NCBI GenBank assembly: GCA_035771165.1
Contig: JAWNZC010000344.1
Coordinates: 1,033,501 to 1,097,500, forward strand
Length of the DNA stretch: 64,000 nt
Reading direction: 5' to 3'
DNA from: Paragorgia papillata
Lineage: Eukaryota; Cnidaria; Anthozoa; Scleralcyonacea; Coralliidae
How positions within the stretch are numbered: the first letter of the stretch is position 1; each line of letters begins with the position of its first letter. Shown here in pieces: positions 9,862 through 21,615 of the stretch. A program made the position numbers and the translations under genes. A model generated the notes under the pieces. That model ran no database searches and was not told the DNA's origin. It saw nothing but the letters and a program-made list of their open reading frames with translations.

Positions 9862-12260
9862 TTATGTGAATTTGGTGCATACGAGGTGTTCTTTGAGATT
9901 TTTGTGGCGCTGATATGATACGAATGGTTGGTTTGGCCATATCTGGGACAGCACAGGATCATTTTGAATGTAAGGCCAGTGCTGTCTCAGTATGGATGGT
10001 ATTTGTGCTAGGTCTTGGTGGTATGGAATGACAAATGGTAGTGAGCGAATGTGGGTGGTGGTTGTGTTTGTGTTGGTGAGTAATTGAGCTTGGCTGTATT
10101 GTGAGGCATGGTCAATGCAAGGTAGGATATCACTGTCTTTATACCCTTTGCCTATGAGTATAATGCATGTATTTTGCCTATGAGTATAATGCATGTATTT
10201 TGCAGTAAGGGAAATTATATTTGGATCCCTTGAAGACATAATATTATGTAATAGTTCCTCTTTAGAGGAATTGTTGGAGGAACTATTGGTTAATTTTTCA
10301 AGGAAAGAAGATCTCAAGGTATTGTAACACTCGCATGTTAAAGCAAAGTGGTATTCATCTTCTATTTCATTTGCCTTACATAACTCACACAGTCGTTGGT
10401 CATGGGGAATGTTTTGATAGCGACCATATTCTAAAGGAGTTTATGGTTGCTTATGCGAAATCGTGTGAGATTTTTTCTCTGAGTTGGATTTTTAATAATG
10501 GTGAGATATTCTTCTAATTGGTATTCATTTTAAAATTTGCAGTAGAAGGAAAGCTTGGCAGAGTTTCTGAGCTTGTGTTTCCAAAATGTGATATATTTGT
10601 TCTTTATAACTTTCGTTAGTTGTGCAACTGATTGGTTGGACATAGATTCTAGTTCTGATATGTGGTTGGAATGGTCATAGAATTTAAGTATTTCTATAAC
10701 ATTAGAGTAAAACGAGACATTCCCATCAAGGTCAAGGTCTTTAGAAATTAAGAAAGCTTGCTTTGTAATTGACGTTTCAGGCAGCATGTTTAGGTGGATA
10801 ACATACTTGAATAATCTTTTATGTATGTTTGTTAGTAAAGGTAACTTTCCAACTTCACCTCTGCAAGCTATATTGCAGGCTTTGCTGTTCACTCTCAGAT
10901 ATGTCTTACAGAATCGTAGGTGAACTCTCTCAACTGGTGACTTATCCCACTTATTAAAGTCATTATTGAGATAGGCCCCAGATTTCTGAGTTATACAAGA
11001 GAATAGGTGAGATAATACTGTGTAATAAATGGAGGTCAAGGTGTTTTCTTACTTTGTATAAGGCATGTAATGCTTTTTCAGCAAGCTGTTGGAGGGCTAT
11101 TGTGAACTTGCCATTTGGTGTTAATTTGATTCCAAGGTAGCAATATTCTTGTGTAATGTTGACAATGTCATTGCCCAACATAAAAGTTGGAGGTGATGAT
11201 TTTCTAGTACCTTTCTGGAAAATCATAATTTTTGTCTTTTTTAAATTAATTTTCATCATCCATTTGCTGCACCAATTATGAAGTTGGTCTAAGCATTTTT
11301 GAAGGCCAAGTTTAGAACGAGATAATATAACAAGATCATATGCATACATTAGACAGTTTAGTTTTGTTCCATTTAAAAGTATGAAAGGATCAGAGGATGT
11401 ATTGTCTGTCAGTGTGGCCACTTCATTGATGTAAATGTTGAACAACAGTGGACTAAGAATACAACCTTGTCTGACTCCCTTGGAATATGTGAAAAAGGAG
11501 TTCTAGTTTTGCATTGTCTCACTGCACATTTTGAATTAGAGTAAAGACTTTTTATCAAGCTATAGAAATTTCCACCTATTTTGGCTTCAAGTAATTTTAA
11601 AAAAAGTCCCAAGTTTAGATCAACAAAGCATGCATAGATTTTACCATTTTTATTTTGGTTAACATGCTTGTCAATCATGGTTTTCATAGTAAATATGTGA
11701 TCAGCCGTTCTATGTCCAGACAGGAAACCAATTTGTGAGTGGTGGATGAGATTGTTATCTAGTGAGAATTTTGTTAGACGTTCGTTAAGAATCAAGCAGA
11801 AGAATTTTTATTGGGATCACATTTGTCTCCTGATTTAAAAATTGGTGTGATTAGACCCTCAAACCAGAGGTCAGGAAAATTTCCACTTTGTAGAATAAGG
11901 TTGAAAAGTTTATGATATCTTTAAGGAGAATATTAACACTATGTTTAATCATTTCATTTTTTATTCTATCCATGTATGCAGATTTCTTATTTTTTAGTTT
12001 TATTCCTGCCTTTAGAATATCATCATTTGTAATCATTTCATCTAAATTATTGTGTTGATCTTTGGAAGATTCTGCATCTTTAATGACATCAACCAGATGT
12101 TGTTGTTCATTGCCAAGATTGTGTTTGGAATCTAATGATTCAAAATGGGAATACCAGTTTTGATCAGATATTGGGGTTGATTCAGTTGGATTATCAGTTA
12201 GATTATCACTCATGTTTTTAAGCTTTTTCCAAAACAAGTTGGGTTCATTTTCAGCGGCAT
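9862..12260 (-). pseudogene. Decayed minus-strand LINE (RTE/L2-like) polyprotein
   Basis: Read from 12260 downward, the fragments are collinear. A pre-RT linker (FWKKLK, then ITNDDILKAGIKLKNKKS) is followed by RT motifs 0-A (HSQIGFLSGHRTADHIF), then a motif C region in which the catalytic YADD reads YAYD (LMYAYDLVILS). After this come the thumb (YCYLGIKLTPNGKF) and a C-terminal Cys/His segment encoded at about 10330-10400 (LCELCKANEIEDEYHF). At least four frame changes separate the pieces (about 11800, 11430, 11000 and 10320-10530). A 28-bp direct duplication at about 10148-10204 lies in the tail. The endonuclease was not found. The closest type is probably RTE/L2-like, but the clade is uncertain. 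Confidence 0.75.
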
Positions 12261-12279
12261 TTTCTAGGAATTGCGGAAG

Positions 12280-12440
12280 AAATGGCACCGGAAAAAATGG
12301 CACCGGAAACAATGGCACCACGAAGTTGACTAATACTGAAAAAACTGGCGCCGGAAAAAATGTCACCATAAAGTTGACTAATACGGAAAAAATTACACCT
12401 GAAAAATGCTTTGAAAACCCAAGATACGAAATAGACAAAT
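12280..12440 (+). repeat. Short tandem repeats at the LINE edge
   Basis: Two short units recur: GGCACCGGAAAAAATG (12285-12310, with variants near 12350) and AAGTTGACTAATACTGAAAA (about 12320 and 12372). They separate the LINE linker region from the Gypsy relic. The ORFs on both strands are repeat translations. Confidence 0.6.
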
Positions 12441-12515
12441 AAATCGATTATTTGCTGCAAAGTTGCATACTTTAATTCACTAATTACCACGTAAAAGATC
12501 TTCTAACAACACTAA

Positions 12516-12702
12516 TTACAGTTCTAAACTGAAAAAAGAAGAAGAGAAGTGTTATGCGAATATTAATTAGACAATGCTAATTACTTAAACTTATTATGAA
12601 TATGTAAATCAAGATAGCACATGTATATATGTCATAGGAAATAATAATAAATGTAGATCTTTTACTGTAAGACTGAAGAGTGTAGAAGTAAACTTTTAAA
12701 GT
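12516..12702 (+). mobile_element. Gypsy 3' end relic (polypurine tract plus LTR)
   Basis: The sequence ACTGAAAAAAGAAGAAGAGAAG (polypurine tract, about 12527-12548) is followed by an LTR starting TGTTATGCGAATATTAATTAG at 12549. It runs to about 12702 and is nearly identical to the LTRs at 18448-18604 and 41483-41633. Homology to the full element begins only around 12516, so the rest of that copy is gone. The LTR end is slightly decayed (TTTTAAA in place of CTCTAACA). It is followed by GTTGCTAC, the same eight bases that follow the full-length element. Confidence 0.85.
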
Positions 12703-12805
12703 TGCTACTCTGAGTTTCACGCCTCACGTCTTGAGACGATCTTCAGACATACAGTTGCCTGAAGATCGTCTCAAAACGTGAGGCGTGAAAGTCAAAGTAG
12801 CCACG
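12701..12805. repeat. Inverted pair of hammerhead-like motifs
   Basis: The two halves are inverse copies around about 12750. Each carries the hammerhead core CTGAAGA, a six-pair stem II (CGTCTC with GAGGCG) and GAAA, then a short stem III and a UA cleavage step. In the plus-strand half, stem I is GTTGC (12754-12758) against GCCAC (12800-12804) with one mismatch. In the minus-strand half, only three stem I pairs form. Hammerhead motifs in terminal regions are known for Penelope-like retroelements, so this is probably a relic of a related element. The bases just after it (GTAGTCG, then CTAAAATG inverted) match the flank at 18420-18447. Confidence 0.55.
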
Positions 12806-12982
12806 ACTACATTTTAGGATTCAAACTGTCATTTCGCTCTACCAAACACCTGGTATTGAGCACTCTTCAATCTACTACAAACACAACACATTGGTAATAT
12901 ATATATATATATATATATATATAAGTGAGTTTTGGTTCACGAAATGTTAGAGTGCTCAATACCATATATAGATAGAGCAAAA

Positions 12983-13120
12983 TACAAAGCATGAAGTATA
13001 GTTACCAAAGTCTTCGCTACCAGACGTTCCACCCTAAACGGGATCATCAGGCGCCTGATGATCCTGTTTAGGGTGAAACCTCTGGTAGCGAAGACTTTAA
13101 GGTAACTATACTTCATGCTT

Positions 13121-13124
<4 letters not shown>
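12983..13124. repeat. Perfect-loop inverted repeat enclosing hammerhead-like motif
   Basis: The arms at about 12983-13051 and 13052-13124 are inverse copies with a GCGC centre. The outer edges join an (AT)n tract. The right half contains a complete hammerhead-like fold, annotated separately. The left half carries the inverse with a decayed GAAA box. Confidence 0.75.
13052..13090 (+). ncRNA. Hammerhead ribozyme-like motif
   Basis: The order is stem I 5' strand CGC (13052-13054), CTGATGA core (13055-13061), stem II 13063-13065 with 13070-13072 or a close alternative around a GTTT loop, and GAAA (13075-13078). Stem III ACC/GGT has loop TCT (13078-13086). The cleavage nucleotide is A at 13087, followed by stem I 3' strand GCG (13088-13090). 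All core bases required for type I hammerheads are present. The first stem II pair is a U-U mismatch and stem I is short, so activity is uncertain. Confidence 0.5.

Positions 13125-13176
<52 letters not shown>
13123..13176. repeat. (AT)n microsatellite
   Basis: This is an uninterrupted AT dinucleotide tract. Shorter tracts lie at about 12898-12923 and 13459-13487. All three flank inverted repeats in this interval. Confidence 0.95.
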
Positions 13177-13181
<5 letters not shown>

Positions 13182-13197
13182 TATAAACCGCGCAGGA

Positions 13198-13257
13198 GGG
13201 CTTTATCGGATATAAAACACGAGGCGATAGCCGAGTGTTTTAGAGCCGATAAAGCCC
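13198..13257. repeat. Short palindrome (GGGCTTTATCGG ... CCGATAAAGCCC)
   Basis: Twelve-base arms, extended imperfectly by AAAACAC/GTGTTTT, flank a 20-odd-base centre. The origin is unknown; it resembles the tip of a small foldback element. Confidence 0.75.
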
Positions 13258-13454
13258 GTACTGCAAGGTTTTTAAATGGCTTCTAAAAAGAATCACTTCA
13301 TATGTTCATTGGCGTAGTAATTTTGAAAATTAAGCTTATCTCAGCAGTTAAAAACCAGCGAGAAACTTAGAGCGAGTCTATATCACATATATAGATCCGA
13401 TACGCTCATGATTTTTCTTTGTGTTTTCTCATGAATTATTAATGAATTTTAGAA

Positions 13455-13491
<37 letters not shown>

Positions 13492-13595
13492 AACGAGCAT
13501 GTGTGATTTTGTTCACGGAATGTCGGAAAGTGCTCAATACCATAAAGGTAGAGCGAATATATTATAGTTTAAGTGGACTTACCTCAAAATGTTGT

Positions 13596-13636
13596 GTCGC
13601 AACTGTCAGTTTCGCGCGGGGCGATCTTCAGGCGAC
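13596..13636 (-). ncRNA. Hammerhead ribozyme of Penelope-like unit A
   Basis: On the minus strand the 41 nt read as follows: stem I GTCGC (13636-13632), CTGAAGA core, stem II CGC/GCG with a CCC loop, GAAA, stem III ACT/AGT with a GAC loop, U at the cleavage position, and the stem I partner GCGAC (13600-13596). Stem I pairs over all five bases. The sequence is identical to the copy at 41654-41694. Minimal hammerheads with a three-pair stem III are typical of Penelope-like elements, where they act in RNA processing. Confidence 0.75.
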
Positions 13637-14226
13637 TGAGTAGTTTCGATTCGTGGGCCGCTTAAATGGTTTTGGTGAGAAGGTGGGTGTGTGGGCGGTG
13701 AAACGATGAATGCATCCCTCAAATGGTTTTGGTCGAAAGGTGGGCGTGTGGGCGGTGGATTCCTCAAACACCTTTCCTTGTTTTGATTGTTGATATTAAA
13801 TTTATTTTTATGCCTGCATGTCGAAATGATTTCTGATCTTTTATTGAGTAAAAAGTGTTTGTCTGCTTCCATGATACAAAGTTTCTATTCCAAACATAAA
13901 TTGCATCTGCCTGGTCCTCCTGAGTAGGAAGCCGCGCGTTTTAAAATAGACCAGGTTATGTTGAAATTTTGTTTCTTTTCTTTTAAATCCCAGATGTGTT
14001 TCGAAAGTTCGGTTTCGTTTGAATATTTTTTGTTTTGGAAAGATTTAGTGTATCGCTCTTTGAAATTGTTTGCTGTCATGCCAATGTAGTGTTTGGTGTT
14101 ATTTATGTCGCTTGTGGAAACAGTTGCTTTGTGTACTATGCTATTTGTCAGGAACTGTCCATGAAGTGGGCACTTTTATCCCTGCAGTTGCAACTGACTG
14201 TGTTTTCATTTTGTACCCGATTTTTT
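13606..14226 (-). pseudogene. GIY-YIG endonuclease of Penelope-like unit A
   Basis: The minus strand encodes MTANNFKERYTKSFQNKK, which is the YIG-distal part of the GIY-YIG catalytic block, then WSILKRA, GGPGRCNLCLE, and a basic tail with short Pro-rich tandem repeats (NPPTRPPFDQNHLRDA). Compared with unit B it has lost three codons after ERY and has a frame break or stop near 13880. The N-terminal zinc segment is cut off by the insertion at 14227-16695. In intact elements this domain nicks the target to prime reverse transcription. Confidence 0.8.
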
Positions 14227-14277
14227 GTGACTACCGCTGACTTGTCAGCGGGAGCCACAATGTCGGCGTGATCTTGC

Positions 14278-14393
<116 letters not shown>

Positions 14394-14797
14394 GTGAGTG
14401 AGTACTTGTCTTGGACCACACTTATGTCATACTCGACAGCTATCGTCGGATGTGGACAAGATCGCCAGGTATTCGAGAAGTGATCGCATTTGGTGAAACC
14501 GGTTCGGTCCGGTTGAGCCTCGTGTTTGGCCCTGACTGCATGCTATTGCTATATTAATAGTGTTCTTGTCGTATCCTCAACGCTACCTTAAACCTTTCCT
14601 TTTCGGAAAGGTTTCTGTCTATTAATTACAAGGTAAGAAGTAGTGTCAAAGCTCTGACGTTTCCTATCTTGCATAAATCTCAATAGATCTGAATCTGAAA
14701 CAAATCTCCAACTAAGCTATCATCGATTTGACCAGGTGTTTTGTTTGCTTTTTTAGGTGTATTTCAACATCTTGTTTTATTTTAATTTGTTAAAGAA

Positions 14798-14926
14798 ACG
14801 AAAGTTTGCGCAGACCCAAACAAGCGGTCTGACTGAGCGTCAAGGTTACGCTATCGAGACTTTCTATAGAACGAAAGTTTTGGGCAGACCCAAGCCAGCG
14901 GTCTGACTGAGCGTCAAGGTTACGCT
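14798..14926 (+). repeat. 73-bp tandem duplication
   Basis: ACGAAAGTTT at 14798 recurs at 14871, and both copies contain GCGGTCTGACTGAGCGTCAA followed by GGTTACGCT. A run of ATTATTGAGAACT-type repeats follows at about 14935-15020. The element carrying it is annotated at 14227-16695. Confidence 0.8.
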
Positions 14927-15020
14927 CTGTTGAGAAACTATTGAGATATTATTGAGTACTATTGAGATATTATTCAGAACTATTGAGATATTATTGAGAA
15001 CTATTGAGCTATTATTGAGA

Positions 15021-15950
15021 AACTGAAAGCCTTGAAATCTGTTGTAACTTGTGAAGTGAAGTGCTCGTCGTTTGTTTGTCAAACCCACGCGAAAAACACG
15101 CGGTTTTTTGTTATTGTAAATTTTCAAGTGTGACGTCATCTAAACTTGAAGGTTTAAGGTTGAAGTTTAGATTTATAATTATATTTAGATTTATTTACAA
15201 TTAGGTTAGCTGAAATGGTTGAAAACTTCAGTGAAGGATTTTAAAAATAAAGCGAATTTGGGTTGCATGCCCATTGCCTGGTTGCGAAAATATTATTTAT
15301 TATATTGTATTGTTTAAGCAGTAAACAGAATTTGAGAACGTATCAAATTCCGAATCTTACACGCGACCAAGTTAAGTGTTTCGTTCACAAGTTCAGTTGT
15401 TCCGATCCTATTAAAAAGGCGCCTTGGTTTATGCCACGTTTTTAACAACGCTCCTCGCCCAAGATAAACTTCTGAATGTATGTCGTACACACGAAAAAAT
15501 GTGAATGAAAACTTAACTGGTGACATTCATACAGTTTGGAAATATGTTGTGTTGATTATATTGCTATTAATCACACAAGATAGCTAGGCGACGTCGCGAC
15601 GACAGCCAGCCAGCACTTATAGTCCCTGTCGATGGCACTTGGTCGCAAACAGAATACAGACCTATTTAAATGTTAAATAATGCGTCCGAAAAAACAACAA
15701 ACGAAAATCATATTGTTCTTGCACTATTAAACTTAAGCGATGACCAAAGACGAAAAGTCAATACTTACGTATCGCTTCCTGGAACCTGATACAACAATTT
15801 GGGTCACGCTCTTACTGTTATAACAGACAACGTGCACAGAAGCAGCCTCTTATAGATCGAGCTGTTTATTGATTACAAGTGGCTACGAACGCCCAGAAAT
15901 AGAAACAATCTAGACTCTAAGATTTAATATCAAAACTACTGTGATAATGC
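15021..15950. other. Interior of the Helentron-like element, no gene recognised
   Basis: The short ORFs at 15263-15445 and its antisense have no recognisable domain. Nothing else is supported here. Confidence 0.4.
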
Positions 15951-15954
15951 AGCT

Positions 15955-16512
15955 AAACAATGCGTACCAATGTCATTAACAGCTATAATATTCAAATACA
16001 TTAAACAACATATTGACACCTGGGATTCTTCTGATTTAAATAATATTTTGTATCATGGTAACTGTCAAAACGATTGTATCGAATGTCCTGTTAAAAAAGA
16101 CTTCTAGTTGTTGACAGATGTTCCTGCTATGGTATCAATAAATGGGCAAACATATAATTAAACCTATAGTGGGGAATCGTTAACTGGTGAATTATTTATG
16201 ACAGATAATAACGGGCCTAATATCTCCTTAAAAAATGCATTTACCAAGATTTTTTTGGGGGGGGGAGAAACAAATTGTAAGTGTTGCTTGTTAACTATTG
16301 ATTGTAACACAGTTGCAGTGTTTAACATGTTGAACAATAGTTGTAGAATCTTTGATTCTCACTCAAAGCACATGCATGGCATGGCAAGTTATTCTGGAAC
16401 ATGTGTCTTGCTGACAGTTGATGGCCTTGAAAACTTAGTTGCATTTTTTCAGATTACTTCTTATGGTATTTTCCATGATTTTCCGCAACATTTAAATCAT
16501 TGTCATCTCTAA
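15955..16512 (+). pseudogene. Cysteine-protease-like domain remnant
   Basis: The plus strand encodes QCVPMSLTAIIF near 15959, resembling a catalytic-Cys block (QC..NSL/MSL), then an LYHGN block near 16050. A stop and frame changes follow near 16105-16160. The last part (16198-16512) holds a hydrophobic strand, then RIFDSHSKHMHG with the His of an FDSHS motif, and VLLTVDGLENL. This combination is seen in viral- and transposon-encoded papain-fold proteases (herpesvirus tegument protease/OTU-like) and in proteins linked to Helitron-type elements. The exact family is an inference. The copy is inactive. Confidence 0.5.
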
Positions 16513-16696
16513 GCATTTTCTATAGAACAATTTAGTCCAAGTTTTGAAATCTCTGATAGTTCACTATGACTTTAATCATGCTGACTTGAATTTGTCCCCG
16601 AATTTTTCAGATTTGCATCTTAATGACACTGTGCCTTTAAGCCGCGTTAGAAGCAGTACAATGAGCGGTGGTCACATGCACGCTTAGCGTGCCTAT

Positions 16697-17582
16697 TTTT
16701 TAAGTATGTGTGCGTTGTGCTTCATGATTGTGGACTTGGCATTGTTCATGCAACTGTAACTGACTTTCACTGTATTTCTGTTGAAAATTTTATGGAGTTT
16801 GTTTTCTGGTGGGAAATGTTTGTCGATTAGGTTAGGAAAGCTGCGTCCTATGTTTGATCTTACGTTTTGGTTGTATGGTGGATTGAACCAAATTATTTTG
16901 CGATGTCGGCTTTTGCGTGGTTGTTGTGGGTTTTGCTGTGTGTAATTTAATTCCTGATTGAAATTACTGTGTCTTAATGCATTTTTATAAATTGGTGCGG
17001 ATTCCTTAAATGTTGTGTTGTCCGATGAGAGAAAGGAAATGCGTTTGCTGATTGATGTTGGTAGCTGTTTTAAAATGCTAGGTGGGTGGTTTGATTGCTT
17101 GTCTGGATCGTCATTGAGCTTTCTATAAGGCTTGTATTTTCCGTTTTGAAAGTCGAAAGTAACATCTAAAAAGTTTACCACATGTAAATTTGTCTGGGCT
17201 GTTATTTTGAGGCCGAGCTGTTCGAAAATTTTGTGTAGATCTTTTCTTGATTTATCTGCCAACCTCGCGGTTTTGTTCTTTAAAATGGCCAATCCGTCAT
17301 CTCTATATAGGCCGACATTTTCTTTGCCACACTTTTTTCCAAGGCTGTTTAAAATAAAAAGGCCAACCAGTTCGCAAATTTCGGCGCCGTCATAGCGTTT
17401 GTATATTTGCACCTTTTTATCGGTTGTGCCCTCTTGTTTACATAATCCGTACCAAAAAATGAGACAATTTCGATTCGATTATTCATTGAAAAACATCCCA
17501 ATACCATCAAAGGACGCTTATTTTGAGAACATTTATTGAAAAAGTCGAAAGTGTAATCAGACGCATGAGATGAAAAGCCCAC
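16697..17582 (-). pseudogene. Penelope-like reverse transcriptase C-terminal part, unit A
   Basis: The minus strand encodes an upstream fragment (17582-17349), then in a second frame KRYDGAEICELVGLF and NVGLYRDDGLAIL. The latter holds the catalytic YxDD in its Penelope form. It is followed by the thumb (KITAQTNLHVVNFLDV, RISFLSS) and the Penelope hallmark IWFNPPYNQNV. Most of the N-terminal fingers and palm are missing, because the homology ends at the microsatellite near 17663. The reading frame stays open until the insertion at 16696. Confidence 0.85.
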
Positions 17583-17662
17583 TTTTTCCTCAATGACTAT
17601 AAAAATTCCACCGAAAGCAAGTCTTTTGGACTTCCTTCTAAAAAAGCACCACCAACAATTAT

Positions 17663-18409
<747 letters not shown>

Positions 18410-18442
18410 AAAATGTGATCGATTGAATCCTAAAATGTAGTC

Positions 18443-18447
18443 GTTGC
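18443..18447 (+). repeat. Gypsy target-site duplication GTTGC (left)
   Basis: GTTGC precedes the 5' LTR and recurs right after the 3' LTR at 41634-41638. A 5-bp duplication is normal for Gypsy integration. Confidence 0.9.
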
Positions 18448-18604
18448 TGTTATGCGAATATTAATTAAACAATGCTAATTACTTAAACTTATTATGAAGA
18501 TGTAAATCAAGATAGCACATGTATATAAGTAATGGGAAATAATAATAATAATAAATGTAGATCTTTTACTGTAAGACTGAAGAGTGTAGAAGTAAACTCT
18601 AACA
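18448..18604 (+). repeat. Gypsy 5' LTR
   Basis: It begins TGTTATGCGAATATTAATTA and ends GTAAACTCTAACA, with an AATAAT-rich stretch before AATAAATGTAG (a possible poly(A) signal). TATATAAG at about 18522 is a candidate TATA box. It is followed at 18605 by TTGGTGACGAAG, which lies where the tRNA primer site should be; the primer tRNA was not identified. Confidence 0.9.
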
Positions 18605-18774
18605 TTGGTGACGAAGAAAAAGAACCTGAGCTGGACTGAACAATGAAATAGTCCACGGTTAAACTCGACAAGTGCTCGTGTAGAATAAGGGCACGGTAGA
18701 GAAGAAACGGCAAGATTGATTGCATGTGAGCTCAAGCGTATTATTATTTATTGAGACAATCGAGTTGTCGAACG

Positions 18775-19689
18775 ATGCCTCCCAAGAAAGCTCTCAAAAT
18801 TGAAGAATTCTTGCCAACGGATGATATACTGTAAACCTCATCTAAATGGAAATCGTGGAGAAGAAAAATCGAACTACAAATGGATTATTTCGGCGTTAAA
18901 GAACCGAAGGATAAAAGAATGTGGTTGCTGGTCCATGGCGGCGATCGTATGATGTCTATAGACGAGAACTCTGTTGAGACAGAAAGCGAAGATGCTGACG
19001 AATACACAAAGCTGATTGGGAAAATCGAGAGGATATTTATACCCAAGAAATCACGGCTTCATGCTCGATTTCGATTTAATAAAGCGAGAAGAGAAGCGGG
19101 TCAGACCATCGCGCAATACGAAATTGAATTACGCCACCCAGCTAAAGAATGTGAATTCCACAATCATGATGAAGAAATGATATTGGACCGTATGTTTCTT
19201 ACATGTGGTGACGAGAAGTTACAAGATGAAGCATTAGCAAAGGATTGGGACTTAAAAGAATTCATGAAACCTTCGACGATGAAGGAAGATATTGAAGCAC
19301 AGACCGATGATATGAAATCTGAAATTAAAGAAGAATCAACCGAGTTTGTACGGGCTACGTATCAAGGAAGATTGCGTGGAAGAAGATCAACTAAGTCTAA
19401 TAAGATGTATTATTTCAGAAATATCAAGAATCCAAAAGACATGAACAATTCAAGATCAGACCATACAAAGAGTCAACAGAAATGCGTAAGATGTGGATAT
19501 GATGCATCACACGAAATTTGTCCAGCCATTGGTCAAACATGCAACTCCTGTGGGAAAATAAATCACTTCAGTTCATGCTGCCGAACAAAGACTAAAGAAT
19601 TCGAAAGAGAAGAGAAAGTCCAAAAGGCTGTCACCAAAGATAATGCGTTGATTCTGATTCTGATATCGATATTCAGGGCGCCCAATTGA
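18775..19689 (+). pseudogene. Gypsy gag, interrupted by one stop codon
   Basis: The ATG at 18775 opens a frame that meets TAA at 18832-18834 and then continues in the same frame to 19689. The body has a retrotransposon Gag capsid-like pattern (FIPKKSRLHARFRFNKARR, then GQTIAQYEIELR). Two Cys-rich knuckles follow, CVRCGYDASHEIC and CNSCGKINHFSSCC; the second fits CX2CX4HX4C. The product would package the element RNA. The next frame (protease) overlaps its end. Confidence 0.85.
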
Positions 19690-20010
19690 AGTTAAATGTC
19701 AAGAGAATAAAAGCTGGAAAGGATGCTAGCAACATTCTTCTACCCGTTACTATTTGTGGAGTTGAACTTGACATAGATGCAGATACTGGTGCAGATGTCG
19801 ACCTGATATCAAAGGACGATTTTCAAAAGATCTATCAAGAGTGCCCGGATGTTGAAAAGTTGATTACCGTACCAAAAGAAGCTATCCGAGCCCTGGGCGG
19901 TGCCAAACTCGGAATAATCTGTGTTTTGAAAGGTGCAACCCTTTCAAACAAGACGGTAAAGAACTTGCCTAGAGACGTGTATGTAACGGAAAATGGAATC
20001 CACAACAATC
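19686..20010 (+). pseudogene. Gypsy aspartic protease
   Basis: The catalytic motif DADTGADVDLIS (D-T-G-A) lies near 19775-19810, followed by a second beta block (IRALGGAKLGIICVL). A frame change near 20005 separates it from the RT, whose own frame starts with a Lys/Glu-rich linker. The family cleaves the Gag-Pol polyprotein. Confidence 0.85.
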
Positions 20011-21115
20011 TCTACTGTCCGAGAAGACACTGCTTGAGCTTGGAATGGTGCAGTATAGCGCTGACGGAGAGTTCGCCGAAAGGAAGATAAAGAAAATTGA
20101 GAAAACGGAGAGCAACAAAGAAGAATCCAAGGAAGACCTGGCGGAGAAGAAAGGAATTGCTGCGAAGGAGAAGATTTTGTCTACACACAAGAAATTGTTT
20201 GAAGGCATTGGAAGATTAAGAGATCCGCACAATGACGAACCGATCTTGACACATATACAGATGAAACCTGAAGCGCAGCCGGTTATCCAACCACCAAGAG
20301 TGATACCCCACCACCTGAGAGAAAGAGCGAAAAAGAAGCTAGACTATTTCGTGAAAGAGGGCATCATGAGTTGGACAGAACCAGGTGAGCCCATTATCTA
20401 CGCTAGTCCTCTGGTAATTACTCCCAAGTCATGTGGTCCAGACGCTGATGTCAGAATAACTGCTGATTTCAGACTAGCTAACAAAGGTGCCTCGAGGACG
20501 AGAATAGTTCCAGGTGTCAAAACAGAGGATTTGTCTATAACCTTTGCAGGGTGCAAGGTATTTTCCAACATCGACATGAATAATGGATACCACCAGTTTG
20601 CGATACATGAAGAGAGCAGGAAATACCTAGTCGTGACAACACCGTGGGGAAACCTGAAACACAACACCCTCGCGGAGGGATGGATCACGAGTCAAGACGA
20701 ATTCGATCGACGAATGAGTGAAATCCTAGCCGGGATACCTGGAGTGAAAAACAACCAAGATGACGGTCTTATAGGCGGACGAGATTGGAAGGACCATAAC
20801 AGCAACTTGAGCGCAGTTCTGTCAAGACTCCAGTCATTTGGTCTTACCATCAATAAAGAGAAGTGTGAGTTTGGTAAACGCGAGATCGATTTTTATGGTC
20901 ACAGATTCAATGAGAATGGCTTGAAACCATCTCCAGAGAAAGTGAGAGCTCTAAAAGAGTGTGGGGAGCCTACATCGAAGGAAGGAGTCAGAAGTTTTTT
21001 ACAGATGGTCGGTTACATGTCGAGATTCATTTTCTCAGATAACAGGACCGCTGAGGGTTTTGACGAAAGACAACGCCCGATTCCAGTGGGGACAGAAGGA
21101 GCGAGAAGCTTTTAA
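20011..21115 (+). pseudogene. Gypsy reverse transcriptase
   Basis: The order is YASPLVITPK, VRITADFRLANK, then FSNIDMNNGYHQFAI (motif A Asp), a modified motif B region and KNNQDDGLIGG where YxDD/SDD is expected. YGHRFNENGLKPSPEKV, the usual block after the palm, follows. The two catalytic Asp of motif C are kept, but the residue before them is Gln in a QDD context. The frame is lost near 21030, just before the RNase H linker. Confidence 0.88.
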
Positions 21116-21608
21116 TCGTTCGAAGGAAAGTCTGATGGAGGAAACATCCCTCGCGTACTTCATTCCAAATCAACCGATCAGAGTACATGTTGACGCGGGT
21201 AAGAAGATGGAGAGAACCAGCAACGTTCCAGGCGGGCTGTGTGCGATCTTAACCCAGCAAGATTCAACAGGAGCGTGGAGAATGTGCCATGCCGCAAACA
21301 GAACTTTGATTGACGTAGAGACACGATATGGTCAGACAGAGTTGGAAGCTGTTGCCATCAAGTGGGCATGTAGCGACGCATTTCATCAGTATCTTATTGG
21401 AGCTCCGAAGTTTGAAATACTCACCGACTGCAAGCCGTTAAAGCATCTGTTTAACAACCCGAAATCAAGAGCGCCAATAAGGATCGAAAGGCAGATCTTG
21501 GCAATCCAAGGACTGCATTACACAGTAATATACAGCAAAGGGAAGCTTAACATAGCAGATTATGGTTCTCGTCATATCACAAAGAGAAGCCAATTAATCC
21601 AACGTTGA
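21030..21608 (+). pseudogene. Gypsy RNase H
   Basis: RVHVDAGKKMER carries the first catalytic Asp, TELEAVAIKWA the Glu and FEILTDCKPLKHLF the second Asp. NIADYGSRH, the usual end block, comes next. A stop at 21606-21608 lies immediately before a short insertion. Confidence 0.85.
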
Positions 21609-21615
21609 GTCAATT

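Noticed and set aside
15263..15526. Paired sense and antisense small ORFs
   Set aside because: Neither shows a motif; they lie in the interior of a Helentron-like insertion with no support for coding.
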